64,000 nucleotides of DNA from Psychrobacter piscatorii (GCF_904846415.1 NZ_CAJHAR010000014.1:1-64000); one strand, 5' to 3'. Positions 38,780 through 48,590 are shown, numbered from the stretch's first letter. Program-made: numbers and translations. The notes: generated by a model not told the origin, from the letters alone.

Positions 38780-39149
38780 AGCAGCACTATTTATCAGCAG
38801 TAAGTTATTATAAGCGATGTCACAACATGAGGTGCAGTATAAGATGCAGGATTGTTAAGACATCATTGAATAAACACCGCATTAGTGTAGCATTTTATCC
38901 ATGAATCACGCATGGCAAAAGCGTACTTGTACAATTTGATACGCAGTTGCCAGTCGCCTACTATCTCACCTTTGATATTTGGGTCTATAAAAACGGCGTT
39001 TAAAAGACCTGCTCGGCGGTTGTACTCCTACGCGCATCACCATACAATAGGCAAGCCCAGTTTATAAAAACGGTGTAGGCAAAGTAGTCTGTCAACACTT
39101 TCCTATTTTGCTCTTATTTTATTGATGATTGTTGTCTTGCGAGGTAGCT
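38780..39149. other. Intergenic region between hemH and metX
   Basis: This 370-base region holds divergent upstream sequences. TATAAAAACGGCGT (38986-38999) and TATAAAAACGGTGT (39063-39076) form an imperfect 14-base direct repeat 77 bases apart, possibly regulator sites for metX. No known SAM riboswitch pattern was found. The metX Shine-Dalgarno GAGG is at 39141-39144. Confidence 0.5.
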
Positions 39150-40616
39150 TTGAACGCACGCTCTGATAATACCAGTGACCAGTCCCCTAATTCTCAAACT
39201 CACGTAAACAGCTCAGCCAATACTGCTGCTGGATCTGTGGGTGTGGTTACGCCACAAAAATTCCATTTTGCTGAGCCATTGACCTTAGAATGTAACCGTA
39301 CTCTGCCCTCGTTTGACTTGATGGTAGAGACTTACGGCACGCTCAATAGCGATAAATCAAATGCGATTTTGATTTGTCATGCGTTATCGGGCAACCATCA
39401 CGCGGCAGGGTTTCATAGCGTTGATGACAAAAAAGCGGGCTGGTGGGACAATATGATTGGTCCCAACAAAGCCATCGATACCAATCGCTTTTACGTGGTG
39501 TGCGTTAATAATATCGGTAGCTGTTTTGGCTCCACGGGGCCTACAACTGTTAATCCCGATAGCATTAGTTCGGATGACAGTATCGATTCAAGCGATAGTA
39601 GTGCAAATAACAGTAATGAGCCGCAAGTTTATGGCCCTGACTTTCCGCTTATCACGATTAAAGACTGGGTAAAAACCCAAGCCATGCTCTCAGATCGTCT
39701 TGGTATCGATGTTTGGCATGCCATCGTTGGTGGCTCGATGGGCGGTATGCAAGCGCTGCAATGGTCTGTTGATTATCCAGATAGGCTAAAACGCTGTGTG
39801 GTGATTGCCAGTACGCCGAAGCTGTCTGCGCAAAATATTGCTTTTAACGAAGTCGCACGCCAGTCTATATTGTCTGATCCTGATTTTAAGGATGGACGCT
39901 ATATACAAGCAGGCACGTACCCTCGCCGCGGCCTTATCTTGGCTCGTATGGTTGGTCATATTACGTATTTGACTGATGATGCGATGAAAGCCAAGTTTGG
40001 TCGTGACTTAAAATCTGGCAAGTTTATGTATGGCTATGATGTTGAATTCCAAGTCGAGAGCTATCTGCGCTATCAAGGTGAGCGCTTCAGCGAAAATTTC
40101 GATGCCAATACTTATCTACTCATGACCAAGGCGCTAGATTATTTCGACCCGACGCGTGACTACTCATCAGCGGTAGCAAAAGATAATACAGAGTCAGCCG
40201 TACAACTAGAAAATTCTATCGCAGCGTCAGTCGAGTCTAGCAAAGCCAATGCACAGAATGAGTTAGAAGACGCGGTAGCAACGATTGAAGATATTGAGTC
40301 TGATCGTCAGCAAGAGCTTTCTGCGCTCAAAGCTGCATTCGCCCATACACAATGCCAATATTTGGTCGTGTCATTCACCACCGATTGGCGCTTTGCACCA
40401 GAACGCTCGCAAGAAATTGTCGATGCACTGATGGCTACTGGCAAACCTGTTAGCTATATCAATATTGATGCGCCGCATGGACATGATTCGTTCTTATTTG
40501 ATATTCCTCGCTATATGGGCGCTGTCAAAGGGTTCTTAACCGCGCCCTTTATCACCGACAGCCACTCAAAAAATAGTCGCTATAACCATCAGCAACCAAC
40601 AGGAGAGCGCTCATGA
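39150..40616 (+). CDS. metX: Homoserine O-acetyltransferase with two insertions
   Basis: MetX makes O-acetyl- or O-succinyl-homoserine for methionine synthesis. The alpha/beta hydrolase core has [14 protein letters not shown] with nucleophile Ser196, the Asp in SFTTDWRF and the His in [10 protein letters not shown]. The 488-residue chain is about 100 longer than usual. A Ser/Asp-rich insertion lies after [11 protein letters not shown] (about 135-160), and a Glu/Ala-rich helical insertion lies between DPTRDYSSA and [10 protein letters not shown] (about 345-400). I chose TTG 39150, five bases after GAGG; TTG 39129 is also in frame. It overlaps metW by ATGA. Confidence 0.93.
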   Translation: MNARSDNTSDQSPNSQTHVNSSANTAAGSVGVVTPQKFHFAEPLTLECNRTLPSFDLMVETYGTLNSDKSNAILICHALSGNHHAAGFHSVDDKKAGWWDNMIGPNKAIDTNRFYVVCVNNIGSCFGSTGPTTVNPDSISSDDSIDSSDSSANNSNEPQVYGPDFPLITIKDWVKTQAMLSDRLGIDVWHAIVGGSMGGMQALQWSVDYPDRLKRCVVIASTPKLSAQNIAFNEVARQSILSDPDFKDGRYIQAGTYPRRGLILARMVGHITYLTDDAMKAKFGRDLKSGKFMYGYDVEFQVESYLRYQGERFSENFDANTYLLMTKALDYFDPTRDYSSAVAKDNTESAVQLENSIAASVESSKANAQNELEDAVATIEDIESDRQQELSALKAAFAHTQCQYLVVSFTTDWRFAPERSQEIVDALMATGKPVSYINIDAPHGHDSFLFDIPRYMGAVKGFLTAPFITDSHSKNSRYNHQQPTGERS

Positions 40617-41230
40617 GAATGGATCACCAGTTAGCAGAGCGTTGGATTGCACCGCAAGCACATGTACTGGATTTGGGCTGCGGTAATGGCGAGCTACTTG
40701 CGCACTTACAGCAGAAGTTAGGCGTCACCGGATACGGGCTTGAGATTGACGAAGACAAAATCAACGAGGCCATTGGCAATGGCTTGTCGATTGTTGAACA
40801 AGACCTCAACGATGGCTTGGCACGCTTCGCTGATAACAGCTTCGATACCGTCGTCATGGCACGCGCGCTACAAGCAGTAAAATCGCCTGATGTGCTGCTG
40901 CTCGATATGCTGCGCGTCGCCCGAGAGGCGATCATCACCTTCCCTAACTTTGCCCATTGGCAAAACCGTCTTCATTTAGGGCTCAAAGGGATGATGCCTG
41001 TATCTGAGGCACTGCCTTATGAATGGTACAACACCCCCAATATTCATCTATGTACCTTTAAAGACTTTGAGCAACTGTGTGCGCAGCATGATATTCATAT
41101 CGTCAATCGCTTTGCGGTAAGCGACTCTGATAAAGGTCATTCCCCACTAATGACAGCATTGATTAGACAGGCACCCAATTTACTCGCAGATGTCGCTATC
41201 TATCGAGTGACAAAGAAAAAAACGAAGTAA
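40613..41230 (+). CDS. metW: Methionine biosynthesis protein MetW
   Basis: MetW is a SAM-methyltransferase-fold protein encoded after metX in many proteobacteria and needed for or enhancing MetX activity. It has the glycine-rich motif [15 protein letters not shown], then [11 protein letters not shown] and [13 protein letters not shown], and the MetW-specific [36 protein letters not shown]. The ATG at 40613 overlaps the metX stop, with AGGAG at 40601-40605. The 205 residues fit the family. Confidence 0.95.
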   Translation: MRMDHQLAERWIAPQAHVLDLGCGNGELLAHLQQKLGVTGYGLEIDEDKINEAIGNGLSIVEQDLNDGLARFADNSFDTVVMARALQAVKSPDVLLLDMLRVAREAIITFPNFAHWQNRLHLGLKGMMPVSEALPYEWYNTPNIHLCTFKDFEQLCAQHDIHIVNRFAVSDSDKGHSPLMTALIRQAPNLLADVAIYRVTKKKTK

Positions 41231-41630
41231 TGTCAGATATTTGATTTTTGCTTAAAAGGACAAAATGACCGTTATTGACGAACCATTTATCTTAGCAAAT
41301 TGTTAACTAATGATTGTCTTATAGTAACTCTATGATTTTACTGGGGACAATCAGGTATAAGCAGCGATTAAATCTTGTAATTAGTATTTGAGTTTCGTAA
41401 GTTTGGGTGTTAAGCTAGCAAAATGTTGTCAGTTACCCCACTATTACGACCATTTGTCTAATCAGTTAGGGCCAAATCGATAATACAAAATTAAAAACTC
41501 TATTGCTGATGATTAGGTAAGTTCATATCGCAAGATGTCACCTAATTGTTATCGCCGTCTAACTGTCTTTAGCGAGACAATGCTTAGCGGTACAATTTTT
41601 GCTTATTAACTGCCTAATTTTGGAGCTGCT
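41231..41630. other. Intergenic region between metW and the Sel1 gene
   Basis: About 400 AT-rich bases contain no gene. A 7-bp inverted repeat (ATTAGGT 41512-41518 with ACCTAAT 41540-41546) is too weak to name. A Shine-Dalgarno-like TGGAG precedes the Sel1 gene. Confidence 0.5.
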
Positions 41631-42212
41631 ATGAAATTATTAAAAGCTGCGTTGTTTACTGCATTATTTTCTTGTGCTGGTTTGGCCAATGCTGAGTTAA
41701 TATCAAACGTACCGCTTGATACCTCACGTTTTGAGCTGATGCCTGTGAGCGAGCTGTCTAGTCGCGCTGCCCAAGGTAACGATCATGCTCAGTTTTATCT
41801 AGCCAAGCGCTTGCAAAAAGGCGAAGGTATCGCTCAAAATACTCAACAAGCCATCCAGTGGTACACCAAAGCCGCTCAACAAGGGGTTGCTCCTGCTCAG
41901 TTGAACCTTGCTATCATGTACTTACGCGGTGAAGGCGTACAGCCTAACTTGCAACAAGCGCGTCTTTGGCTAGAAAAAGCCGCGATGCGTGGCGACAACC
42001 GTGCCAGCTATACACTTGCATTGTTAGATGAAAAACAAAAAAATCTGGTAGATGCCTATAAATGGTATGACTTAGCTGCCCGTGATGGCATGCTCGATGA
42101 AAAAGTTCGTAACAAGGCGCGTGGTAAAATCGGCCAATTGGCATTGAACTTATCTAGTGCAGATATCGCTAGTGCCCGCAACAAAGCAGATACTTGGTTC
42201 CAGAGTAAATAA
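41631..42212 (+). CDS. Exported Sel1-repeat protein
   Basis: A signal peptide (1-21, ending LANA) is followed by two clear Sel1-like repeats and a partial third (about 45-150), with the pattern GEGIAQNTQQAIQWYTKAAQQG. Sel1 repeats are helix pairs that bind partner proteins or peptides, here in the periplasm. The 193-residue product has no catalytic domain. It is a single gene with its own terminator and no metabolic context. Confidence 0.88.
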   Translation: MKLLKAALFTALFSCAGLANAELISNVPLDTSRFELMPVSELSSRAAQGNDHAQFYLAKRLQKGEGIAQNTQQAIQWYTKAAQQGVAPAQLNLAIMYLRGEGVQPNLQQARLWLEKAAMRGDNRASYTLALLDEKQKNLVDAYKWYDLAARDGMLDEKVRNKARGKIGQLALNLSSADIASARNKADTWFQSK

Positions 42213-42240
42213 ACTCTAACTAGATATTTAGCGTATAGTA

Positions 42241-42276
42241 AAAATCCAGCCTTTGAGCTGGATTTTTTGTGTACGA
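42241..42276 (+). terminator. Terminator after the Sel1 gene
   Basis: AAAATCCAGC pairs with GCTGGATTTT around CTTTGA, followed by a T-run. Confidence 0.88.
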
Positions 42277-42358
42277 AAGCAAAAAATTTATATAAAGTGA
42301 AATCAGTTTAATCATATACGCCTAATAAACTTGTAGCCTCCTAAGTCGAAGGAATGTT

Positions 42359-43486
42359 ATGCAAACAGTTACCCCAATAACAAATCCATACCTCTTTGAA
42401 AAACAGTACGATGCTTTTATAAGGTTTGTAGAAGAAAAGTCAAATATACCTTTTGTGTCTTTTGCTTCACATCCTTATACAGATCAACAAGAAGGATATA
42501 AGTATCAGATTTACAGAGTTGCTCGCAATAAGCTTTCGTTTCATACATGGAAAAATCATGACATTGGAAGTGGGAAAATTATATTGGCAACCATTGAGGC
42601 CATTGAGTTTCCAGATAATAATTTAGTTCCATGGCAAAATCGCTATGGCGAACAAAATCGACCACATCAACCACTTTTTGAAGCAATTGGTAACCCTGTT
42701 AAGACAGAGGAAATTGAGAGCGTTTTATTTAATCTTTACTATTCATCAAATGACGAACAAATATTTGATGAGTTGATTAAAATTTTTGGAAGGAATTATT
42801 CTCTTTTAGCTTATCTTTATTTTATTAAAGATAACTCAAAATACTTACCTATCGCACCTACTTATTTTGATAGAGCATTCTCATTATTAGGAATAGAGTT
42901 CAAAACTAGTCAACGTTGTTCTTGGGAAAATTACTTTGTTTATTTACAACTTATTAGTACTATCAAAATAATGCTAATTGAAGAACTAAAAAATGAGGTT
43001 AGCTTGTTAGATGCTCACTCGTTTGCTTGGATGCTTTCTGCACAAATGGAAAAAGAAGATAAGCTTGCTGATGTTAGTGAGTATTTAAGTTGTAGTAGTA
43101 CAGAAAGAGACTCAATTGTAAAATCACGTATTGGTCAAGGTCAGTTTAGACAAAGTCTTATCGAATATTGGTCTGCTTGTGCTGTCACTGGATGTAAGGA
43201 ACTTAAACTATTAAGAGCATCTCATATCAAACCTTGGTCTGAATGCGGAGACATAGAACGTCTTAGCCTTTACAACGGCTTACTTCTATCACCAAATTTG
43301 GATGTGTGTTTTGATGCAGGTTTTATAAGTTTCGATGATTTAGGTCACATACTAATCTCAAATAAAATCAGTGCCAATGACCTTCAAGCCTTATCTATCA
43401 ATAAAGAGATGAAGCTATCAAATATTTCGTCTGAGCATAAGAAGTATTTAAAATATCATAGAAAATCTATCTATAAACAAGGCTGA
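42359..43486 (+). CDS. Orphan HNH endonuclease, restriction-like
   Basis: The C-terminal part (about 255-350) is an HNH domain of the kind found in restriction-type endonucleases: CAVTGC with Cys274 and Cys279, RASHIKPW with His289, LYNGLLLSPNLDVCFDAG with Asn306 and Asn313. The N-terminal 250 residues carry YLPIAPTYFDRAF, a stretch I recall from other HNH restriction proteins, and may read DNA or its modification. No methyltransferase is nearby, so a type IV (modified-DNA) nuclease or a lone defence gene is possible. The gene is clearly more AT-rich than its neighbours. AAGGAA precedes the ATG. Length is 375 residues. Confidence 0.85.
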   Translation: MQTVTPITNPYLFEKQYDAFIRFVEEKSNIPFVSFASHPYTDQQEGYKYQIYRVARNKLSFHTWKNHDIGSGKIILATIEAIEFPDNNLVPWQNRYGEQNRPHQPLFEAIGNPVKTEEIESVLFNLYYSSNDEQIFDELIKIFGRNYSLLAYLYFIKDNSKYLPIAPTYFDRAFSLLGIEFKTSQRCSWENYFVYLQLISTIKIMLIEELKNEVSLLDAHSFAWMLSAQMEKEDKLADVSEYLSCSSTERDSIVKSRIGQGQFRQSLIEYWSACAVTGCKELKLLRASHIKPWSECGDIERLSLYNGLLLSPNLDVCFDAGFISFDDLGHILISNKISANDLQALSINKEMKLSNISSEHKKYLKYHRKSIYKQG

Positions 43487-43677
43487 AAAATACTAAATTT
43501 TTCATATAATGTTTTCTATAACATCAAGCCAAGCACTACAAACTATTCAAAACCCTGCCAAAATTTGCTACACTACGCGCGCATTCATCAATCCCACAAT
43601 TTTGTTAATGCTTTAAACTGAAAAGATACTTTAAACCCAACGCACTAGGTTTGCGACCTAGCCAGCAGGAGAAAGAC

Positions 43678-44751
43678 ATGAGCACCACTCAAGATAGTAA
43701 TATCAAAGAAGCCTCGATAACTGACAATCAATCAGCCCCCGCCTACGACAGTGAAACCAATAATATCGTCGTCGCCGCACTTTATAAATTCACACGCTTT
43801 ACTGACTTTGAGCAGTATCGTGAGCCGATTTTAAATGCGATGTTAGATAACGATGTCAAAGGCACCTTGTTGCTTGCAAGCGAAGGCATTAACGGTACGA
43901 TTTCTGGCACGCGTCAAGGCATCGACACTATCCTTGATTACCTACGCAGTATTGGAGCCATTGGTACCTTTACCTTTAAAGAGTCTTATACCAATGCACA
44001 GCCGTTCTATCGCACCAAAGTAAAGCTAAAAAAAGAAATCGTCACTATGGGCGTAGAAAACATCGATCCATTACAATCGGTCGGTCGCTATGTAAAGCCT
44101 AGCGAGTGGAACGCATTGATCTCAGATCCTGAAGTGACCCTGATTGATACACGTAATGATTACGAGGTGCAAATCGGTACATTCCAAAATGCCGTCAATC
44201 CAAACACTGAGACCTTTCGCGAGTTTCCAGAATACGTATCAAAAGAGCTGGATCCAACCAAGCATAAAAAAGTCGCCATGTTCTGTACGGGTGGTATCCG
44301 CTGCGAGAAGTCGACTGCCTATCTACGCGAGCAAGGATTTGAAGAAGTTTACCATTTAGAAGGTGGCATCCTAAAATACCTAGAAGAAGTCCCAGCCAGT
44401 GACTCTATGTGGCAAGGTGACTGCTTTGTGTTTGATAACCGTGTATCAGTCAATCATAACTTAGAAAAAGGCAACTATGAGCAGTGTTTTGCTTGCCGTA
44501 TGCCAATCACTAGCGATGACATGCAAAGCCCAGCCTATGTCAAAGGCGAATCCTGCCCACACTGTATCGACAAAGCAACCGATGAGCAAAAAGCAAGATT
44601 CCGTGAGCGTGAGCATCAAATGCAGCTAGCGAAAAAGCGCGGTGAAGCTCATATTGGTAGTGACGTGATGGATGTCATAGAAAAACGCAAAGCTGCTAAG
44701 ACGGAAGCTCGTCTACAAGCAGAAGCTGCAAACAACGCTAAAGCCCATTAA
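43678..44751 (+). CDS. trhO: tRNA uridine(34) hydroxylase, rhodanese family
   Basis: TrhO (YceA) makes 5-hydroxyuridine at the wobble position of tRNA using oxygen, the first step to cmo5U or mcmo5U. The N-terminal acylphosphatase-like part contains [13 protein letters not shown]. The rhodanese domain carries the active-site Cys203 in [18 protein letters not shown]-terminal Cys cluster ([10 protein letters not shown] and CPHC) suggests zinc binding. I chose the ATG at 43678 because CAGGAG precedes it, giving 357 residues. It ends at a terminator shared with serA. Confidence 0.94.
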   Translation: MSTTQDSNIKEASITDNQSAPAYDSETNNIVVAALYKFTRFTDFEQYREPILNAMLDNDVKGTLLLASEGINGTISGTRQGIDTILDYLRSIGAIGTFTFKESYTNAQPFYRTKVKLKKEIVTMGVENIDPLQSVGRYVKPSEWNALISDPEVTLIDTRNDYEVQIGTFQNAVNPNTETFREFPEYVSKELDPTKHKKVAMFCTGGIRCEKSTAYLREQGFEEVYHLEGGILKYLEEVPASDSMWQGDCFVFDNRVSVNHNLEKGNYEQCFACRMPITSDDMQSPAYVKGESCPHCIDKATDEQKARFREREHQMQLAKKRGEAHIGSDVMDVIEKRKAAKTEARLQAEAANNAKAH

Positions 44752-44781
44752 ACTTAGCATTAGTACAATAAAAAAGAAGTA

Positions 44782-44820
44782 AAAAAAGAGAGGCTCTAAT
44801 GAATAGAGCCTCTCTTTTTT
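44782..44820. terminator. Bidirectional terminator of trhO and serA
   Basis: A 17-bp stem (AAAAAAGAGAGGCTCTA with its complement) has a five-base loop and is flanked by A-run and T-run. Confidence 0.95.
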
Positions 44821-44840
44821 ATATCAGCTATTCGTACCAA

Positions 44841-46067
44841 TTAAAATAAGATACGTACGCGGATAGTCTCTTCTACATCTTTTAATTGATCGAGTGCAGC
44901 GGTCGAATCATTGTAATCGACATCCATCACTAGATACCCAACATCACCTTCTGTCATCAGGCTCTGCGCTAGGATGTTAATGCCAGCTTCGGCAAACAGA
45001 CGGTTGATCTGAGATAGTACGCCTGGCACGTTTTTGTGAATGTGTAGCAGACGATGCGAGTTTTCTTTGAACGGAATAGAAACTTCTGGGAAGTTAACCG
45101 CAGTCGCCGTATCACCTTGGTCAGAGTATCTGACGAACTTATCTGCTACTTCAAGGCCAATATTCGCTTGCGCTTCTTGCGTTGATCCACCGATATGCGG
45201 CGTCAAAATCACATTATCAAACTTACGCAGTGGTGACTCAAACTCTTCGTCAGCTGATTTTGGCTCTTTCGGGAACACATCAACCGCCGCGCCCAAGATT
45301 TTACCAGACTCAAGCGCATCCGCCAGATCGTCAATCTCGACACACGTACCGCGAGCCGCATTGATAAAGTAGCTGCCTTCTTTCATTTGAGCGAACTGCT
45401 CAGCTTTCATCATATAGCGGGTGCTTGGCACATCAGGTACATGCAAGGTCACGATATCAGCGGTTGATAGTAACTCTTCTAGACTGCCAACTTGTACCGC
45501 ATTACCTAGTGGCAATTTGGTCACGGCATCATGATAGATGACTTTCATACCGAAGCTTTCTGCTAGCACAGACAACTGCGAGCCGATAGAACCATAACCG
45601 ACGATACCGATGGTCTTGCCGCGCACTTCATGTGAGTTAGTCGCAGACTTACCCCAGCCGCCGCGATGTACAGTTGCGTTCTTTTCAGGGATACCGCGGT
45701 ATAGCATGATGGCTTCAGCTAATACCAGCTCAGCCACTGAACGGGTGTTCGAGAATGGCGCGTTAAAGACAGGAATACCCAAGTCACGAGCGGCATCTAG
45801 ATCGACTTGGTTGGTACCAATACAAAAGCAACCAATGCCGATAAGTTTGTTTGCATGCTCAAGTACATCGCGCGTCAATTGAGTACGCGAACGAATACCG
45901 ATAAAGTGAGCATCTTTGATCTTTTCGATCAGCTCTTCTTTATCTAACGCATGACTGATATTCTCGATGTTGTGATAACCAGCGCCTTCCAATACTTTTA
46001 GGGCATTGTCATGTAGACCTTCAAGCAATAAAAACCGGATTTTGTCTTTTTGTAGTGATAACGCCAT
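44841..46067 (-). CDS. serA: D-3-phosphoglycerate dehydrogenase
   Basis: SerA oxidises 3-phosphoglycerate to 3-phosphohydroxypyruvate, the first step of serine synthesis, and its reverse side reaction makes D-2-hydroxyglutarate. The NAD motif VGYGSIGSQL, INAARGTCVEIDDL and LTPHIGGSTQEAQ are present, and an ACT domain (about 335-408, with VPGVLSQINRLFAEAGINI) would allow serine feedback. The 408-residue length matches E. coli SerA (410). An AGGACAG precedes the ATG. It is divergent from the flavoprotein gene at 46402. Confidence 0.96.
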   Translation of the reverse strand: MALSLQKDKIRFLLLEGLHDNALKVLEGAGYHNIENISHALDKEELIEKIKDAHFIGIRSRTQLTRDVLEHANKLIGIGCFCIGTNQVDLDAARDLGIPVFNAPFSNTRSVAELVLAEAIMLYRGIPEKNATVHRGGWGKSATNSHEVRGKTIGIVGYGSIGSQLSVLAESFGMKVIYHDAVTKLPLGNAVQVGSLEELLSTADIVTLHVPDVPSTRYMMKAEQFAQMKEGSYFINAARGTCVEIDDLADALESGKILGAAVDVFPKEPKSADEEFESPLRKFDNVILTPHIGGSTQEAQANIGLEVADKFVRYSDQGDTATAVNFPEVSIPFKENSHRLLHIHKNVPGVLSQINRLFAEAGINILAQSLMTEGDVGYLVMDVDYNDSTAALDQLKDVEETIRVRILF

Positions 46068-46401
46068 ATGAGAACTGTCCTATAATTGTTTTATAAGATT
46101 ACCTGTTGGATAATCTGTGATGGATGAAACGAAAACAGTCCCGATATCTTACACAAAATTTGACGCCGATGTTAGCAGATTAGATGAATTATTGATTATC
46201 AAGCCTGAAAAATTTTTATGCTATAGTGAATCATTCGGTTTGAAATCAAACAAACCACTTTTATTATTTGTCTCATTTTTTATTTAAAAACTATCACCCA
46301 CTTATTACCATCACGAGCCGACTCCTCACTGAATTTATAGTCATTTCGCTATATAATAAACAGTCCCAACATCGTGCTTACGCTAATATTGAGATTTGAC
46401 C
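46068..46401. other. Intergenic region between serA and the divergent flavoprotein gene
   Basis: These 334 bases contain both divergent promoters. GTTTG (46238-46242) and CAAAC (46247-46251) form a small perfect inverted repeat next to a TATAGT (46223-46228), a possible operator. Nothing else stands out. Confidence 0.45.
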
Positions 46402-47844
46402 ATGACGCTAACTACCGAACAGTCCACCTCCCAAGCCCATACCAATGCTGTGCAAACGATCCTAAGCACGCTGACTGACACTCATCAATTTGACCCGACC
46501 CAAATCAAAACCGACGCAGAGAGCTTAGAGCACTGGGGTAAAGACTGGACCAAACATTTCGCCCCAGCCGCCGCTGCCATCGTCTTTCCAAAGACCACCG
46601 AACAAGTCCAAGCGATTGTCCTGCTTGCTAATGAACACAACGTCGTCCTAACCCCAAGCGGTGGTCGTACTGGACTCTCTGCAGGCGCCGTTGCCGCCAA
46701 TGGCGAGATCGTCGTCAGCATGGATAAAATGAATCATATTGGCCAGTTCTATCCAGCCGACCGCATCGTCGAGATTGAAGCCGGCGTCATTACCGAACAG
46801 CTGCAACAGTTTGCCGAATCAAAAGACCTCTACTATCCTGTCGACTTTGCTTCTGCAGGCTCTAGTCAAATGGGTGGCAATATTGGTACCAATGCCGGCG
46901 GCATCAAAGTCATCCGTTATGGCATGACCCGTCAATGGATCATGGGACTGACGGTCGTTACTGGTAAAGGTGACATCTTGCATCTCAACCGCGGCATGGT
47001 CAAGAACGCCACGGGTTATGACTTACGTCAACTCTTTATCGGTGCTGAAGGTACCCTTGGTCTTGTCACTCACGCGCAAATCAAACTTGAGCGTCAGCCG
47101 CAAGACTTAAACGTCATGGTACTGGGTATGGACAGCTTTAGTGACGTCATGAATGTGCTCTCTGCCTTTCAAGCCCAGATTGATTTGACTGCCTTTGAAT
47201 TCTTTGATGAGGTGGCGATTGATAAGCTGATGGCCCATGGTCAAGTACAAGAGCCGTTTGAGTCACGTACCAAGTTTTATACCTTATTAGAGTTTGAAGC
47301 ACCATACGAGCCAATCATGGAAAAAGCCATGGCCATCTTTGAGCAGTGTATGGAAGAGGGCTGGGTTGTTGATGGGGTGATGAGTCAAAGCTTATCGCAA
47401 GCAGCTGAGCTGTGGAAACTACGCGAGTACATCTCAGAGACCATCTCGGTATTTACCCCTTATAAGAATGATGTGTCCGTGCTGATCAGTCATGTGCCCG
47501 ATTTTATCGCAGAGATTGATGCGATTGTGAGCAGTAACTATCCTGACTTTGAGGTGTGCTGGTTTGGTCACATTGGTGATGGTAATTTGCATTTGAATAT
47601 CTTGAAGCCTGAAAACATGAGCAAGGATGAGTTCTTTAGCGAGTGTCAGGTGGTGAATAAGCATGTGTTTGAGACGGTGCAGCGCTATGGTGGGTCGGTG
47701 TCTGCTGAACATGGGGTGGGTATGACGAAGAAGCCGTATCTGCAATACAGCCGTAGTGAGACGGAGATTGAGTATTTGCGTGAGGTCAAAAAGGTGTTTG
47801 ATCCAAACAACATTATGAATCGTGGCAAGATTTTTGATATGTGA
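46402..47844 (+). CDS. FAD-linked oxidase, probable D-2-hydroxyglutarate dehydrogenase
   Basis: The 480-residue protein is a VAO-type flavoprotein with PCMH domain (GGRTGLSAGAVAANGEIVVSM, AGSSQMGGNIGTNAGGIK, GAEGTLGLVTHA) and FAD-oxidase C domain (CWFGHIGDGNLHLNIL, GGSVSAEHGVGMTKK). The family includes D-2-hydroxyglutarate, D-lactate and glycolate dehydrogenases. Its divergent position next to serA matches the SerA-D2HGDH coupling described in Pseudomonas, where the flavoprotein removes the D-2-hydroxyglutarate made by SerA. This specificity is inference. I chose the ATG at 46402 over the TTG at 46396. Confidence 0.9.
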   Translation: MTLTTEQSTSQAHTNAVQTILSTLTDTHQFDPTQIKTDAESLEHWGKDWTKHFAPAAAAIVFPKTTEQVQAIVLLANEHNVVLTPSGGRTGLSAGAVAANGEIVVSMDKMNHIGQFYPADRIVEIEAGVITEQLQQFAESKDLYYPVDFASAGSSQMGGNIGTNAGGIKVIRYGMTRQWIMGLTVVTGKGDILHLNRGMVKNATGYDLRQLFIGAEGTLGLVTHAQIKLERQPQDLNVMVLGMDSFSDVMNVLSAFQAQIDLTAFEFFDEVAIDKLMAHGQVQEPFESRTKFYTLLEFEAPYEPIMEKAMAIFEQCMEEGWVVDGVMSQSLSQAAELWKLREYISETISVFTPYKNDVSVLISHVPDFIAEIDAIVSSNYPDFEVCWFGHIGDGNLHLNILKPENMSKDEFFSECQVVNKHVFETVQRYGGSVSAEHGVGMTKKPYLQYSRSETEIEYLREVKKVFDPNNIMNRGKIFDM

Positions 47845-47871
47845 TTGGTAGGCTAACGATTTATCTCAAAA

Positions 47872-47906
47872 AAAAGACGCTAAACCTAAAGGCTAGCGTC
47901 TTTTTT
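47872..47906. terminator. Bidirectional terminator between flavoprotein and BLUF genes
   Basis: AAAAAGACGCTA pairs with TAGCGTCTTTTT around an 11-base loop between two convergent genes. Confidence 0.9.
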
Positions 47907-47960
47907 ATGTTTGCAACTTTATATTTGGAAAACCCAAATTTACGTTTAAAAAAACATGAT

Positions 47961-48590
47961 TTATAGATATAACAGTACCAGCGCCACAACTAGCAAGACA
48001 CTCAAAAACCCTTGAATAATCAAAAATGCTTGATGCGGTGCCGCTATATGGCGGAACATATTGCCTAGCGCATTGTAAGTAATGCCCGCTGCTTTGATAT
48101 GTGGCGGGGTGTCGAAATTTTTGATAATTTGCAAAAACTGCTCAGTACGATCAGGTGACCAGCCGTGCGGTGCAAATGGTAAAAATGGTGAAAGCTGCGC
48201 CGCTTGCTCTTTGGTTGCAGGTGACCATAGCCAGCGCTCCAAAAACAGCAGACGCATACGCCAGTCTGAGAAGCTGCGATGATCAATCTCTTGCAATAAT
48301 AATACTTCAACGTTTTTGTGACGATTATCAGCAAAAATGCGTTTTTGTAGCGCAAATACATGTTTCTGTTCGCCTTCGATGCACTGCAAAAACTGACCAT
48401 TGCCATAACATAATGTACCGGTAATGCCGTGCTGCTCATTATAATCGCGAGCATGGGCCTCTACATCCTCAAATATAGAGGTGTTTAGACGTGACGCAAT
48501 GGTCAACGTACTGACATAGACCAGCTGAACCAATGATGACTCTTCTATTTCATCCCATTGCTTGATTCTATTGCTACGAGTTAAGGGCAT
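47961..48590 (-). CDS. BLUF blue-light photoreceptor with C-terminal membrane anchor
   Basis: BLUF domains bind FAD and respond to blue light by a hydrogen-bond switch. The domain is at about 20-115 and all key residues are in place: Tyr25 (LVYVS), Asn51 (YNEQHGITG), Gln69 (FLQCIEGE) and Trp110 (FSDWRM). The Asn-Gln (18) and Gln-Trp (41) spacings equal those of AppA and PixD. About 70 residues of tail follow, then one hydrophobic segment (about 188-209) that ends the protein, so it is probably tail-anchored. No output domain such as EAL is fused. Well-known short BLUF proteins of Moraxellaceae (BlsA) have, as far as I know, no such anchor. Confidence 0.92.
   Translation of the reverse strand: MPLTRSNRIKQWDEIEESSLVQLVYVSTLTIASRLNTSIFEDVEAHARDYNEQHGITGTLCYGNGQFLQCIEGEQKHVFALQKRIFADNRHKNVEVLLLQEIDHRSFSDWRMRLLFLERWLWSPATKEQAAQLSPFLPFAPHGWSPDRTEQFLQIIKNFDTPPHIKAAGITYNALGNMFRHIAAPHQAFLIIQGFLSVLLVVALVLLYL

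Noticed and set aside
38780-39149. Possible SAM riboswitch before metX
   Set aside because: No match to SAM-I, SAM-II or SAH riboswitch core patterns could be seen.
41512-41546. Small inverted repeat before the Sel1 gene
   Set aside because: Only 7 bp with a 21-base loop; too weak to call an operator or hairpin.
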